From the NCBI RefSeq assembly GCF_001605725.1, contig NZ_CP011530.1, positions 1,860,001 to 1,924,000 of the forward strand: DNA of 64,000 nucleotides, in the 5' to 3' direction. The position numbers and the translations under genes are program-made. A model generated the notes under the pieces. That model was not told the origin of the DNA. It saw nothing but the letters and a program-made list of their open reading frames with translations, and searched no databases. This DNA is from Mycobacteroides immunogenum (GTDB taxonomy: Bacteria; Actinomycetota; Actinomycetes; Mycobacteriales; Mycobacteriaceae). The first letter of the stretch is position 1, and every line of letters starts with the position of its first letter. This document shows positions 39,867 to 47,800 of the stretch, piece after piece.

Positions 39867-40925
39867 ATGGCTCTATTCCTGGACGGCCCACTGCCGCTCG
39901 AAGACACCATCGCGTTCGTACAGAGCATCCCGCTGCCGTCGAACAACCAGTTCACGCAGATGATGCCCAGCAAGCAGTACGACAGCGACGAGATCGACTT
40001 CGCGACCATCACCAAGACCAACCGTGCCGCCAAGTTCCGCAACTGGGACGGCTCGTTCTGGATCGCACCGCGCGACACCGGATCTGAGAAGCGTGTGCGC
40101 ATGCTGCCCCTGGGCGGCCAGCTCTCGGTTGGCGAGTACGAACGGCGCCAGATCGAGATGGCCCGCTACGGCGGCACCATCCAGAGCGTTCTGGTGGACG
40201 CGATCTACAACGACCTGGAGAACCTGACGCGATACGCGCAGAACCGTGTCGAGCTTGCCTGGGGCGACGTGCTCACCGATGGAGTGCTCACCATCAACGA
40301 GAATGGTGTCCAGCAGCAGGTCGACTACGGCATCCCCGCCGGGCAGCTCGTCACGCCGGCCACCCTCTGGTCCAATCACGCCACCTCGACACCGCTGACC
40401 GACCTGATCGGCTGGACCGGCATCTACGCGGGCGTGAACGGCGCTCCGCATGGCCAGTTCAAGACCTCCACCGCGGTGGTTCAGCACCTCATGCAGAACG
40501 TCCAGTTGATCAACGCGATCAAGGGCGCCAACACCGGTGCCACCTGGGTGTCGATCACCGAGATCAACACCTTCCTGGGCGGTTTCGGTATTCCGCCGTT
40601 CATCGTGCCCACCGACGGACAGCCGGGCGGATCGATCTATGCCTCGAGCTTCGACGTGGACGGTGTCACCACCCCTGCGTTCGCCACCAATAAACTGGCG
40701 TTCCTGCCGGCCGACCTGAGCACTTTGGGCCACACAGGGTGGGGAGTCCCAACGACCTCACTGGAGCTGAACGCCAACAACGTTCAGGTCGAGGTCGCCG
40801 CCGGGCTGATCGGCATCCTGGTGCGCGAGGAAGCACCGCCGTTCCGCAAGACCACCTACGTCGATGGTGTGGTGCTGCCGACACTGACTGACCCGCGCAA
40901 GATCCTCGTAGCGACGGTGGCCTGA
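39867..40925 (+). CDS. Major capsid protein
   Basis: 352 aa with GAGGAGG upstream. Lambda gpE-type: LDGPLPLEDTIAFVQSIP, SEKRVRMLPLGGQLSVGEYE, RYAQNRVELAWGDVLTDG and a C-terminal DPRKILVATVA. Position after scaffold and decoration confirms the role. Its stop overlaps the next start by 1 bp. Confidence 0.93.
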   Translation: MALFLDGPLPLEDTIAFVQSIPLPSNNQFTQMMPSKQYDSDEIDFATITKTNRAAKFRNWDGSFWIAPRDTGSEKRVRMLPLGGQLSVGEYERRQIEMARYGGTIQSVLVDAIYNDLENLTRYAQNRVELAWGDVLTDGVLTINENGVQQQVDYGIPAGQLVTPATLWSNHATSTPLTDLIGWTGIYAGVNGAPHGQFKTSTAVVQHLMQNVQLINAIKGANTGATWVSITEINTFLGGFGIPPFIVPTDGQPGGSIYASSFDVDGVTTPAFATNKLAFLPADLSTLGHTGWGVPTTSLELNANNVQVEVAAGLIGILVREEAPPFRKTTYVDGVVLPTLTDPRKILVATVA

Positions 40926-41359
40926 TGGCGATCGTCGGACAGTACGCGCTGTGCGTGCAGGATGCCGAGGGCACCTTCCACTCGTTCCTGCCAGGCCAGC
41001 AGGTGCCGGCGTGGGTGGTCGCACTGGTCACCAATCCTCGTGCTTTCGTTGCCGAACCGGCGGACGAAGGGGAAGACCCTGCCGCGGGTGATGACGGTCA
41101 GCCGACATCGAGCGATCCCGCTGCGGCCAGTGAGGGGGCTACGCCGGAGAACCCGGGCGACACCTCCCCGGACGCTGGCGATCAGGGTGGCACTGCGGCG
41201 CCGGCACCGATTGCACTGACTGCGCCGCCGCACGCCGGGGTTGGTTCAGGCAGGGACGCGTGGGCCGACTACGCCAGCGCCAGCGGCGTTGCAGTCCAGG
41301 ATGACTGGAAGCGCGATCAGATCATCGAGGCTTGCCGTCAGGCGGGCGTCGCAGTCTGA
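40925..41359 (+). CDS. Head-associated protein with SAP/Rho-N-like end
   Basis: 144 aa. N-terminal strand-rich part AIVGQYALCVQDAEGTFHSF, a low-complexity Asp/Pro/Gly middle, and a helical C-terminus WADYASASGVAVQDDWKRDQ that resembles Rho-N/SAP modules. In siphophages this position after the capsid gene often holds such a protein. Precise role unknown. Confidence 0.6.
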   Translation: MAIVGQYALCVQDAEGTFHSFLPGQQVPAWVVALVTNPRAFVAEPADEGEDPAAGDDGQPTSSDPAAASEGATPENPGDTSPDAGDQGGTAAPAPIALTAPPHAGVGSGRDAWADYASASGVAVQDDWKRDQIIEACRQAGVAV

Positions 41360-41781
41360 TGGCAGACCCAGTGGCCCCGGCGAAGTTCGCCTCGGTCAGT
41401 GACGTGACCTCCCGGTTCGAGGGGACGTTCCCCGCGGACCGGGAGGGCTGGGTTCAACTGCGCATCGAGGACGTCGAGGCCGAACTCATGGCCCGCGTTC
41501 CGTCGCTGCGTGTTCCGGTCGTCGAGATCGCCCCAGACCGGCTACGTCAGGTCAAACGCCTGGTCGCTGACAAGGTGCTGGACCTGTACCGCAACCCGGA
41601 CGGGGCCAGCCAGGTGTCACAGACCATGGAGCAGGACACCATGTCGCGCTCCTACTCCCGCGACGCCTACCGCGGCAAGATCGCGTTCACCGACGACGAA
41701 CTCGCCTCGGTGCGACTCAAAACGAAACGTCCACGCTTCGGCACTGCGGTAATCGCACCCTGGTCGCCGCCATGCCGCTGA
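41359..41781 (+). CDS. Head-to-tail adaptor (Gp15/Gp19 type)
   Basis: 140 aa from the ATG at 41359. Helical: ASVSDVTSRFEGTFPADREG, EDVEAELMARVPSL and VKRLVADKVLDLYRNPDG. This is the shape of HK97 gp6 or SPP1 gp15 connectors, which form a ring under the portal. Overlaps the next ORF by 10 bp. Confidence 0.8.
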   Translation: MADPVAPAKFASVSDVTSRFEGTFPADREGWVQLRIEDVEAELMARVPSLRVPVVEIAPDRLRQVKRLVADKVLDLYRNPDGASQVSQTMEQDTMSRSYSRDAYRGKIAFTDDELASVRLKTKRPRFGTAVIAPWSPPCR

Positions 41782-42095
41782 ACATCAGCGACTACCAAAC
41801 GGTCATCCCCACCCGGGTAGTCGACGAAGCGAACAACACCCGCGCACCGCTGCCACCGATCGATGTCGTGGCTTTCCTCGATGAACCCCAGGTGCTCCTG
41901 GACTCTCAGGGAAAACGGTTCGTACAGAACGGGGTTCTGCGCGTACGCCGCGGCAGCGACCTCAGGGTGGGCGACGAAGTCCCGCTCCCGCAGGGGATCT
42001 TCGGTGTGGTCGGCGCTCCGACCGGCAACCGCAATCACTGCATGACCGGGGCTGACTTCGGCTGGGCCCGGTACAAGATCCGCAGGGGAGGCTGA
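41772..42095 (+). CDS. Head-tail stopper
   Basis: 107 aa. Beta-rich with ISDYQTVIPTRVVDEANNTR and VGDEVPLPQGIFGVVGAP. Size, fold and place fit the SPP1 gp16-type stopper that closes the head after packaging. Confidence 0.72.
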   Translation: MPLNISDYQTVIPTRVVDEANNTRAPLPPIDVVAFLDEPQVLLDSQGKRFVQNGVLRVRRGSDLRVGDEVPLPQGIFGVVGAPTGNRNHCMTGADFGWARYKIRRGG

Positions 42096-42097
42096 CC

Positions 42098-42484
42098 GTG
42101 GATGTCACGCTCGATCCGGCGCCCAATCCGGCGATCACCAACGCCCTCAACGGCACCCAGATGCGCCGCAGCCTCGAGGCGGTCATCCACACCGCCCAGA
42201 TGCTGTACCAGGCCAAGGTCGCCAAACGAAGCAACGCGTTGGCGGCCTCGGCGCGCACCTCCGTGCACCGCGGCGGCATCGAGGAAGACCGTCTCGTCGC
42301 GGACCTGACCGTCGGCGGCCAAGGACCGCTGGGCATAGTGGATTACGCCGCCTCGCATGAGTTCGGTACCGAGGAACGGCACGGCCAGAACGACGCAGCG
42401 CGGCTGGCCGGCGAGATCCCGATCGATGAACACCCCGGTGCCCGTGACCTGAACTGGGTACTCGAGGAGCTCCACCAGTGGTGA
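42098..42484 (+). CDS. HK97-gp10-like head-tail joining protein
   Basis: 128 aa from a GTG. AKRSNALAASARTSVHRGG, then LGIVDYAASHEFGTEERHG: the Ala-Ala-x-His-Glu-Phe-Gly block is the usual gp10/neck motif. Joins the tail tube to the connector. Its stop overlaps the start of the next gene. Confidence 0.78.
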   Translation: MDVTLDPAPNPAITNALNGTQMRRSLEAVIHTAQMLYQAKVAKRSNALAASARTSVHRGGIEEDRLVADLTVGGQGPLGIVDYAASHEFGTEERHGQNDAARLAGEIPIDEHPGARDLNWVLEELHQW

Positions 42485-42954
42485 GTTTCCCGCCGTGGTG
42501 GAAGGGCGGATACCCCGACGTCGAGAAGCTGCTCGCCAAGTCACTCATCCAGCCCTGGCTGGGCGATGTCAAAGTCGAGTACTGGCTTCCTGCCAACGCC
42601 CTGGAGCAGATCCAGGACGGTGTCGAATTCCTGCGGGTGCGCCGCATTGGCGGGCGCATCAATCTCAACGAGAAGCGCGACGAGCCAGTAGTGCAGTTCG
42701 CCGCGCTCACCAAGTCTCGCGACATCTCCTATGGGCTCATCGAGTTCGTCCGCAGTGGCGTGCTAGAGCCGTTCATGGAGGCCGTCGCGATAGTTCCGGG
42801 AACCCCACACAAGCTGGGCTGCGAGGGAGAAATCGTTGGCCCGCAGTCTATCCCGGAACCCATCAGGGACGAACGCCTCGTCCCTTCAACCTTCGTGCTG
42901 CACACCTGGAAGCCGAAGGGTCTTCCGAATTACCGACAGGCCCTCGGCCTCTAA
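42478..42954 (+). CDS. Tail terminator protein
   Basis: 158 aa (two adjacent GTGs at 42478 and 42481 can start it). FPPWWKGGYPDVEKLLAK, VKVEYWLPANALEQI and VRRIGGRINLNEKRDEP fit the tail-completion fold (lambda gpU-like). Placed between gp10-like and major tail genes, as expected. Confidence 0.8.
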   Translation: MVSFPPWWKGGYPDVEKLLAKSLIQPWLGDVKVEYWLPANALEQIQDGVEFLRVRRIGGRINLNEKRDEPVVQFAALTKSRDISYGLIEFVRSGVLEPFMEAVAIVPGTPHKLGCEGEIVGPQSIPEPIRDERLVPSTFVLHTWKPKGLPNYRQALGL

Positions 42955-42972
42955 ACCGAAAGGTGAATCACC

Positions 42973-43899
42973 ATGTCCATTGATTTCCAGCTGGGTCAGT
43001 CCGACCTGGAACTCGCCGGTTGCGACAGCCGGGTCTTCCTGGCTCCCTACGTGGGGACCGCGCCCCTGACCTCCCTCGAAGATGTCACCAACGGCGGCAT
43101 CGACAAGACCAAGATCGGTGCCGGATCGCGATTCGTCTCGGTCGGCAACTACGAAAAGAAGGCCGGCGTCAAGCTGTCCAACAAGCCCAACATCAGCGAC
43201 GTGATGTCAGCCGGCAAGGGCTCGCCCACCCGGCAGCTGCCCACCGATGCCAAGAAGGGCATCACCTATACGCCGCAGGAGATGAAGCTCGTCAACCTGC
43301 AGAACGCGTGGGGCTTCCTGCCGTCAGCAGTCTCGGCGCCGTCTGCCAAGGGCGGTATCACCATCGGTATCCCCGAGCTGCCTGCCAACATCTTGTGGCG
43401 TGCGGTCCTGCTGGCCTGGGACTCGTTCAACGGCAAGGACATCTGGATGTACTGGATCGCCAACAAGACCAACGTGGGCGATCGTGACGACATCAACGCC
43501 CACGAGGACGGCAACGTGATCACTCACGGCGTCGGCCTGAACTTTCAGTCCGACCCCACCGTCGGCCTGCCCGTGATCTTCGGTATCTGCGGCGAGGGAT
43601 TCCAGGATCTGATGGCGGCCACCGACACCGGTGGGCTCTACCCGCCGATCACGGGCATCACCGTCACCCCGAGCACCGCGACCCTGACTGTCGCGAACGG
43701 GGCCGGTCACACCAAGCAGCTCAAGGTGGTGGACTCCAACGGCCTGGACCGCACAGCGCTGGCGACCTACCAGAGCGATGCGACCGCCAAGGCCACGGTC
43801 GATGCACTCGGCCTGATCACCGCGGTGGCGGCCGGAACCGCCAACGTTGCGGCCAGCTACGGCGGCTTCTCGGCCGCCTGCGCGGCGACCGTCTCCTAA
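42973..43899 (+). CDS. Major tail tube protein with Ig-like C-domain
   Basis: 308 aa. Tube part: QLGQSDLELAGCDSRVFLAP, VSVGNYEKKAGVKLSNKP, and WDSFNGKDIWMYWIANK. From about residue 228, a Big_2 Ig-like domain follows (ITGITVTPSTATLTVANG, then TVDALGLITAVAAGTANV). Such domains decorate the outside of the tube and may bind carbohydrate. A terminator follows the gene. Confidence 0.9.
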   Translation: MSIDFQLGQSDLELAGCDSRVFLAPYVGTAPLTSLEDVTNGGIDKTKIGAGSRFVSVGNYEKKAGVKLSNKPNISDVMSAGKGSPTRQLPTDAKKGITYTPQEMKLVNLQNAWGFLPSAVSAPSAKGGITIGIPELPANILWRAVLLAWDSFNGKDIWMYWIANKTNVGDRDDINAHEDGNVITHGVGLNFQSDPTVGLPVIFGICGEGFQDLMAATDTGGLYPPITGITVTPSTATLTVANGAGHTKQLKVVDSNGLDRTALATYQSDATAKATVDALGLITAVAAGTANVAASYGGFSAACAATVS

Positions 43900-43907
43900 C
43901 CGCCCAC

Positions 43908-43951
43908 AAGGCCACCCACCTGAACCGAAAATGGTTGGGGTGGGTGGCCTT
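43908..43951 (+). terminator. Terminator after the major tail gene
   Basis: Perfect 13-bp stem AAGGCCACCCACC / GGTGGGTGGCCTT with an 18-base loop, then TTAGC. Would lower transcription into the tail-assembly genes relative to the major tail protein. Confidence 0.75.
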
Positions 43952-43975
43952 TAGCATATCTGAAAGGCAGTCCAA

Positions 43976-44467
43976 ATGGCAGGACCAAAGAAGACCCCCG
44001 CGCGTGCGGCCGCCAAGACCAGGGCGGCATCCGGGCGCTACCTCGAACTGATCCAAGAAGTTGACGCACCCCAGCCCTACCAGATCGCCGATGAACTGAT
44101 CATCGACCCGCCCTCAAAGCCCATGGCGGACAAACTCAACGACGCCCACTACCGCATGGCTGTGGCCAATGCGATGACCCAGGCGATGCTGGCCCAGCCC
44201 GACCAGTTCACCATGGACAACTTCACCTCGGTGCGTGAGATGTCGGAAAAGGCTGTTGAGGACTACAACGATGCGTTCTTCAACGGCAAGTATCACGAGG
44301 TGCAGGAGTTCTTCACCGGACAGAGCAACGAGTACTGGAACGCCTTCGTCACCGACTACAAGGCGCATATGTGGCCCAAAGAGCCCGATGCCGAAGGTGT
44401 TTGCCCGACCTGCGGACATGACCCCCGCACGGAGGCAGCCCCTTTAGGGCCCGCGTCCTTGAGCTAG
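43976..44467 (+). CDS. Tail assembly chaperone (G)
   Basis: 163 aa. Lys/Ala-rich N-terminus, helical middle (MAVANAMTQAMLAQPDQF, VREMSEKAVEDYNDAFFNG), C-terminus with CPTCGHDPR. The slippery heptamer CCCTTTA at 44440-44446 is in the right phase (C CCT TTA) to give a -1 shift. The shifted product reads on through 44883 as the G-T fusion. Both proteins help fold the tape measure. Confidence 0.87.
   Translation: MAGPKKTPARAAAKTRAASGRYLELIQEVDAPQPYQIADELIIDPPSKPMADKLNDAHYRMAVANAMTQAMLAQPDQFTMDNFTSVREMSEKAVEDYNDAFFNGKYHEVQEFFTGQSNEYWNAFVTDYKAHMWPKEPDAEGVCPTCGHDPRTEAAPLGPASLS
44440..44446 (+). promoter_or_regulatory. -1 ribosomal frameshift site CCCTTTA
   Basis: X-XXY-YYZ heptamer in the zero frame of the G gene, 19-25 bases before its TAG. 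A slip joins residue Pro-Phe to ARVLELVDWYWDAIEKD in the next frame. Such G/G-T shifts are conserved in siphophages. Confidence 0.82.
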
Positions 44468-44883
44468 TCGACTGGTACTGGGACGCAATCGAAAAAGACT
44501 TCGCCGGCATCGGCTGGGACGCCATGGACTACTTTCGCGGACTCAAGTCGTGGCGGCAGTTCGCCAACATCTGCACGAAATTCGCGAACGAAGACGGCAC
44601 GTACCTGCAGGCGGCGCAACTCAAGGACCCACGCCACCTCGGTGCGCTCATGAAGCAGTACGAGGAAGCCGGAAAGTCCAAAGAGCCATACCGCCCTCCC
44701 CTGGAGGGCCATTCAGCGCTGGTGGCGGCAATCACGGGACTACGTAACGACATTCGCCGCGTCAATGGGCTTCCTCGCATAGAGGGGCCCAAGACGCCGA
44801 TCGATGAGGCCAAAGAACGCCAGAAGGCCTACAGCGACCGGCGCATGGATGCGGCCCTGGGCTATGACGAGGAGGTGACCTGA
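44446..44883 (+). CDS. Tail assembly chaperone (T part, made by frameshift)
   Basis: No start of its own is needed: the frame opens from the shift site, ARVLELVDWYWDAIEKDFAG, then MDYFRGLKSWRQFANICTKF. An ATG at 44524 exists but has no ribosome site. C-terminus acidic and helical (DEAKERQKAYSDRRMDA). Precedes the tape measure by 3 bp, as normal. Confidence 0.82.
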   Translation, partial: RARVLELVDWYWDAIEKDFAGIGWDAMDYFRGLKSWRQFANICTKFANEDGTYLQAAQLKDPRHLGALMKQYEEAGKSKEPYRPPLEGHSALVAAITGLRNDIRRVNGLPRIEGPKTPIDEAKERQKAYSDRRMDAALGYDEEVT

Positions 44884-44886
44884 TAC

Positions 44887-47800
44887 GTGACCGAGTACTC
44901 AGCCGGTGAAGCCAAGCTACGGGTAGTCCCTGATGCCTCCGAGTTCAAGGGCAAGCTCGAAGCGGACATGCGCAAGATCCGCGCCGAGTTCACGGTCAAC
45001 GTCAACGCCGCCACCGCGCAAGCACGCGCCGACATCGAGCGATTCCGGGACATCCAGGAACGCAACAACATCCGCGTCGGTGTCGATGCTTCATTGGGGC
45101 AGGCCCAGGCCGACATGCGGCGCTTCCGCACCGAGCAGGAGGCCAACCGGCTCGTCGTCCGGGTGGACGCGGACACCCGTGGTGCTCGCCGCGAGATTGA
45201 AGACCTGCGCCGCAGTGTCACCCACGGATCCCTGGGCAGCGCGCTCACCTGGAACGTCGGCGCGGCGGGCCTATCACTGTTGCCGTCGGCGGCCACCGGC
45301 CTGGTGTCGCTAGCTGGCGCGCTGCAGCAGGTCGCCCAGTCGGGCATCGCGGTGCCGGGCATTCTCGGCGGCGTCGCGTCCTCGGTCGGCGCACTGGCCA
45401 TGGGCCTGTCGGGAGTCAAGGACGCCTACAGCGCGGCGGCCGACGCCGCGGGCAAGTTCGGCGCCGACGGAGCCCAACAGTCCGCGCAGGCCGCCGCAGC
45501 GGCCAACGCGCTGCGTAATGCCGTCTATGACGAGGCACGCGCGCAACGAGATGTCGCACAAGCCCGCAAGGACGCCCGCCAACAGCTGCAAGATCTGAAC
45601 CTGGAGCTGCGCGGCGGCCGGATCAGTGAGGCCCAGGCCGTCCTGTCGGCGCAGCGCGCCCGCCGCGACCTGCAATCTGGACAGTACCGAGATGCCCTGG
45701 ACTACCAGGAAGCCCAACTGCGCGTGGTCGAAGCCGACCAGCGCGTTATGGAAACCCGGGCCCGCAACGCCGCGTTGCAGGACAAGGCCAACGACGTCAA
45801 CGCCAAGGGCGTAGAGAACTCCGATCTGGTGGTGGACGCCCAGGAACGCCTGGTGCGCGCACATCAGGGCACCCAGCAGGCTCAAGCGGCCTCCATCGCA
45901 TCGACGGTGGCAGCCGCTGCCGCGCTGGATAACTTGGCGCCCAACGCCGCCCAGTTCGTTAAGACGCTCGTCGGTATGCGCGAGCAGTTCCGCGGGCTAC
46001 GCACCGATGTACAGCAGGCGCTGTTCGCCGGCCTATCCGATGAGATCAAGACCCTGGTCGACAATGATCTGCCGGTCCTGGACCGCGGGCTCACCAACGT
46101 GGCCACCGGCATCAACGCGAACTTCGTGCAGCTGTTCCGGTCACTGGGCTCCACACAGTCCCAGGGCCTGCTTGATCGCATCCTGGGCAACACTGGCGAG
46201 GCGCAGAAGCGCTTCACCGCCGCGATCGACCCGATCGTGCACTCGATCGAAACGCTGACCGGCGGCTCCTCAGATGCCCTGCCGCGCATCGCCGACGGCA
46301 TCGGCAAGGTAGCCGACCGCTTCGATCACTTCATCACCGAAGCCGACAAGGACGGCCGGCTGGCCAAGTGGATCGACGAAGGCATCGACGGCTTCACCAG
46401 CATGGGCAACACCTTGCTCAACATCGGCGGCATCTTCACCGCACTGACCAAAGCCGCTGGCGGCGGCGGACTTCTAGGAACCCTCGAACAGAACACCAAG
46501 CGCCTATCGGATTTCCTGAACTCCACCAAGGGGCAGGACCAGCTGCGCAAGTTCTTCGCCGATGCCCGCGCCGAGCTCGACAAATGGGCGCCGATCCTGC
46601 GCGACCTGCCTGGAATCATCGGCGGCGTCGTCTCGGCAGCCCAAGAAGGCTCCGGTGTCGTCATGGGAGTACTGCGCCCCGTCTCCCAGATCCTTGGCGA
46701 GCACCCGCAGCTGGTCAAGGACATCGCGCTGGCCTTCCTGATCTGGAAAACCGTCCCACCCTTGGTTGGTGGCGTCACCAATTCCCTTGGCGCACTATCG
46801 CGGGGCCTGACCGAGGTCGGGACCGGATTCTCCGGTACCCGAGACCGCATCACCCGCGGCATGGATGCCGTCGACGAACGTTTCACCGCGGCGGGCAGCG
46901 AGCGCGGCGGGGTACGCCGCTTCTCCCGGGTGCTCGCCGGAATCTCCGCCGCCGGCGGCCCGCTGTCACTACTGGTCACCGCCGGCATACCGCTCGTGGC
47001 ACAGTTCGTCACTCGCATCACTCAAGACATGGACAACGCCGCCGAGCACATCAAGTCCGTGAACGAAGAGGCCAAGAGCCTGATCGGCACCTTGGAGGCG
47101 GTCACCAACCTCACCGGCACCGCCACACGAAAGGCCTTGGCAGACAAGCTCCAGAACGTCGAAGGCGGCCCCGGCAAGGGCCTGGGAGGAGATGCCCTCA
47201 ATGCCGCCAAACTCCTAGGCCTAGGCGGTACTGATCAGCGCGACGTCATCACCGCGGCTCTGCCGGGCGGGGGTGCTCAGTACGACCAGATCATGGGCCC
47301 GATCCGCGACAAGGTCCGCCCCGCGGTGCAGGACTTCATCAAGAGCCAAGGCCTCAAGCCCGGCGAAGGCAAGCTGCAAGGCATCGATGAGAACACCATC
47401 ATCGACGCCTGGCTGGGCGTACCAGGGGCGCTGGAGAAGGTCACCAACGCAAAGGAGTTGGGCCAGAACATCGTCCAACTCGGCACGCTACAGAGCCAGG
47501 TGGAAGCTCTGGGCTCGGGTGACCCGGCGTTCCTGGCTTCACTGCTGGGCCAGCGCTTGAACTTCGAGCGCAGCGGCGCCGGGGGAGCGGTGAGTCAGGC
47601 CCAAGCCGCCCAGGCGGCCGCCACGCCACAACCGCGTCTCAAGCCTGAATTCGCCCAGCAATTCCCAGGTGCGGTGGTCAACTCAGATGGCACTACCACC
47701 ACGATCGTGTCGACCATCGGCCCGAACGCGGGCATGGGCCTCAGTGAGCAATCGCAAGCTACACAGGGCGTTCCGCCCAATCAGGACAAGTGGACCTACC

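Noticed and set aside
44524..44883. T chaperone as an independent gene from ATG 44524
   Set aside because: Coding continues upstream to an in-phase slippery site, so it is a frameshift product.
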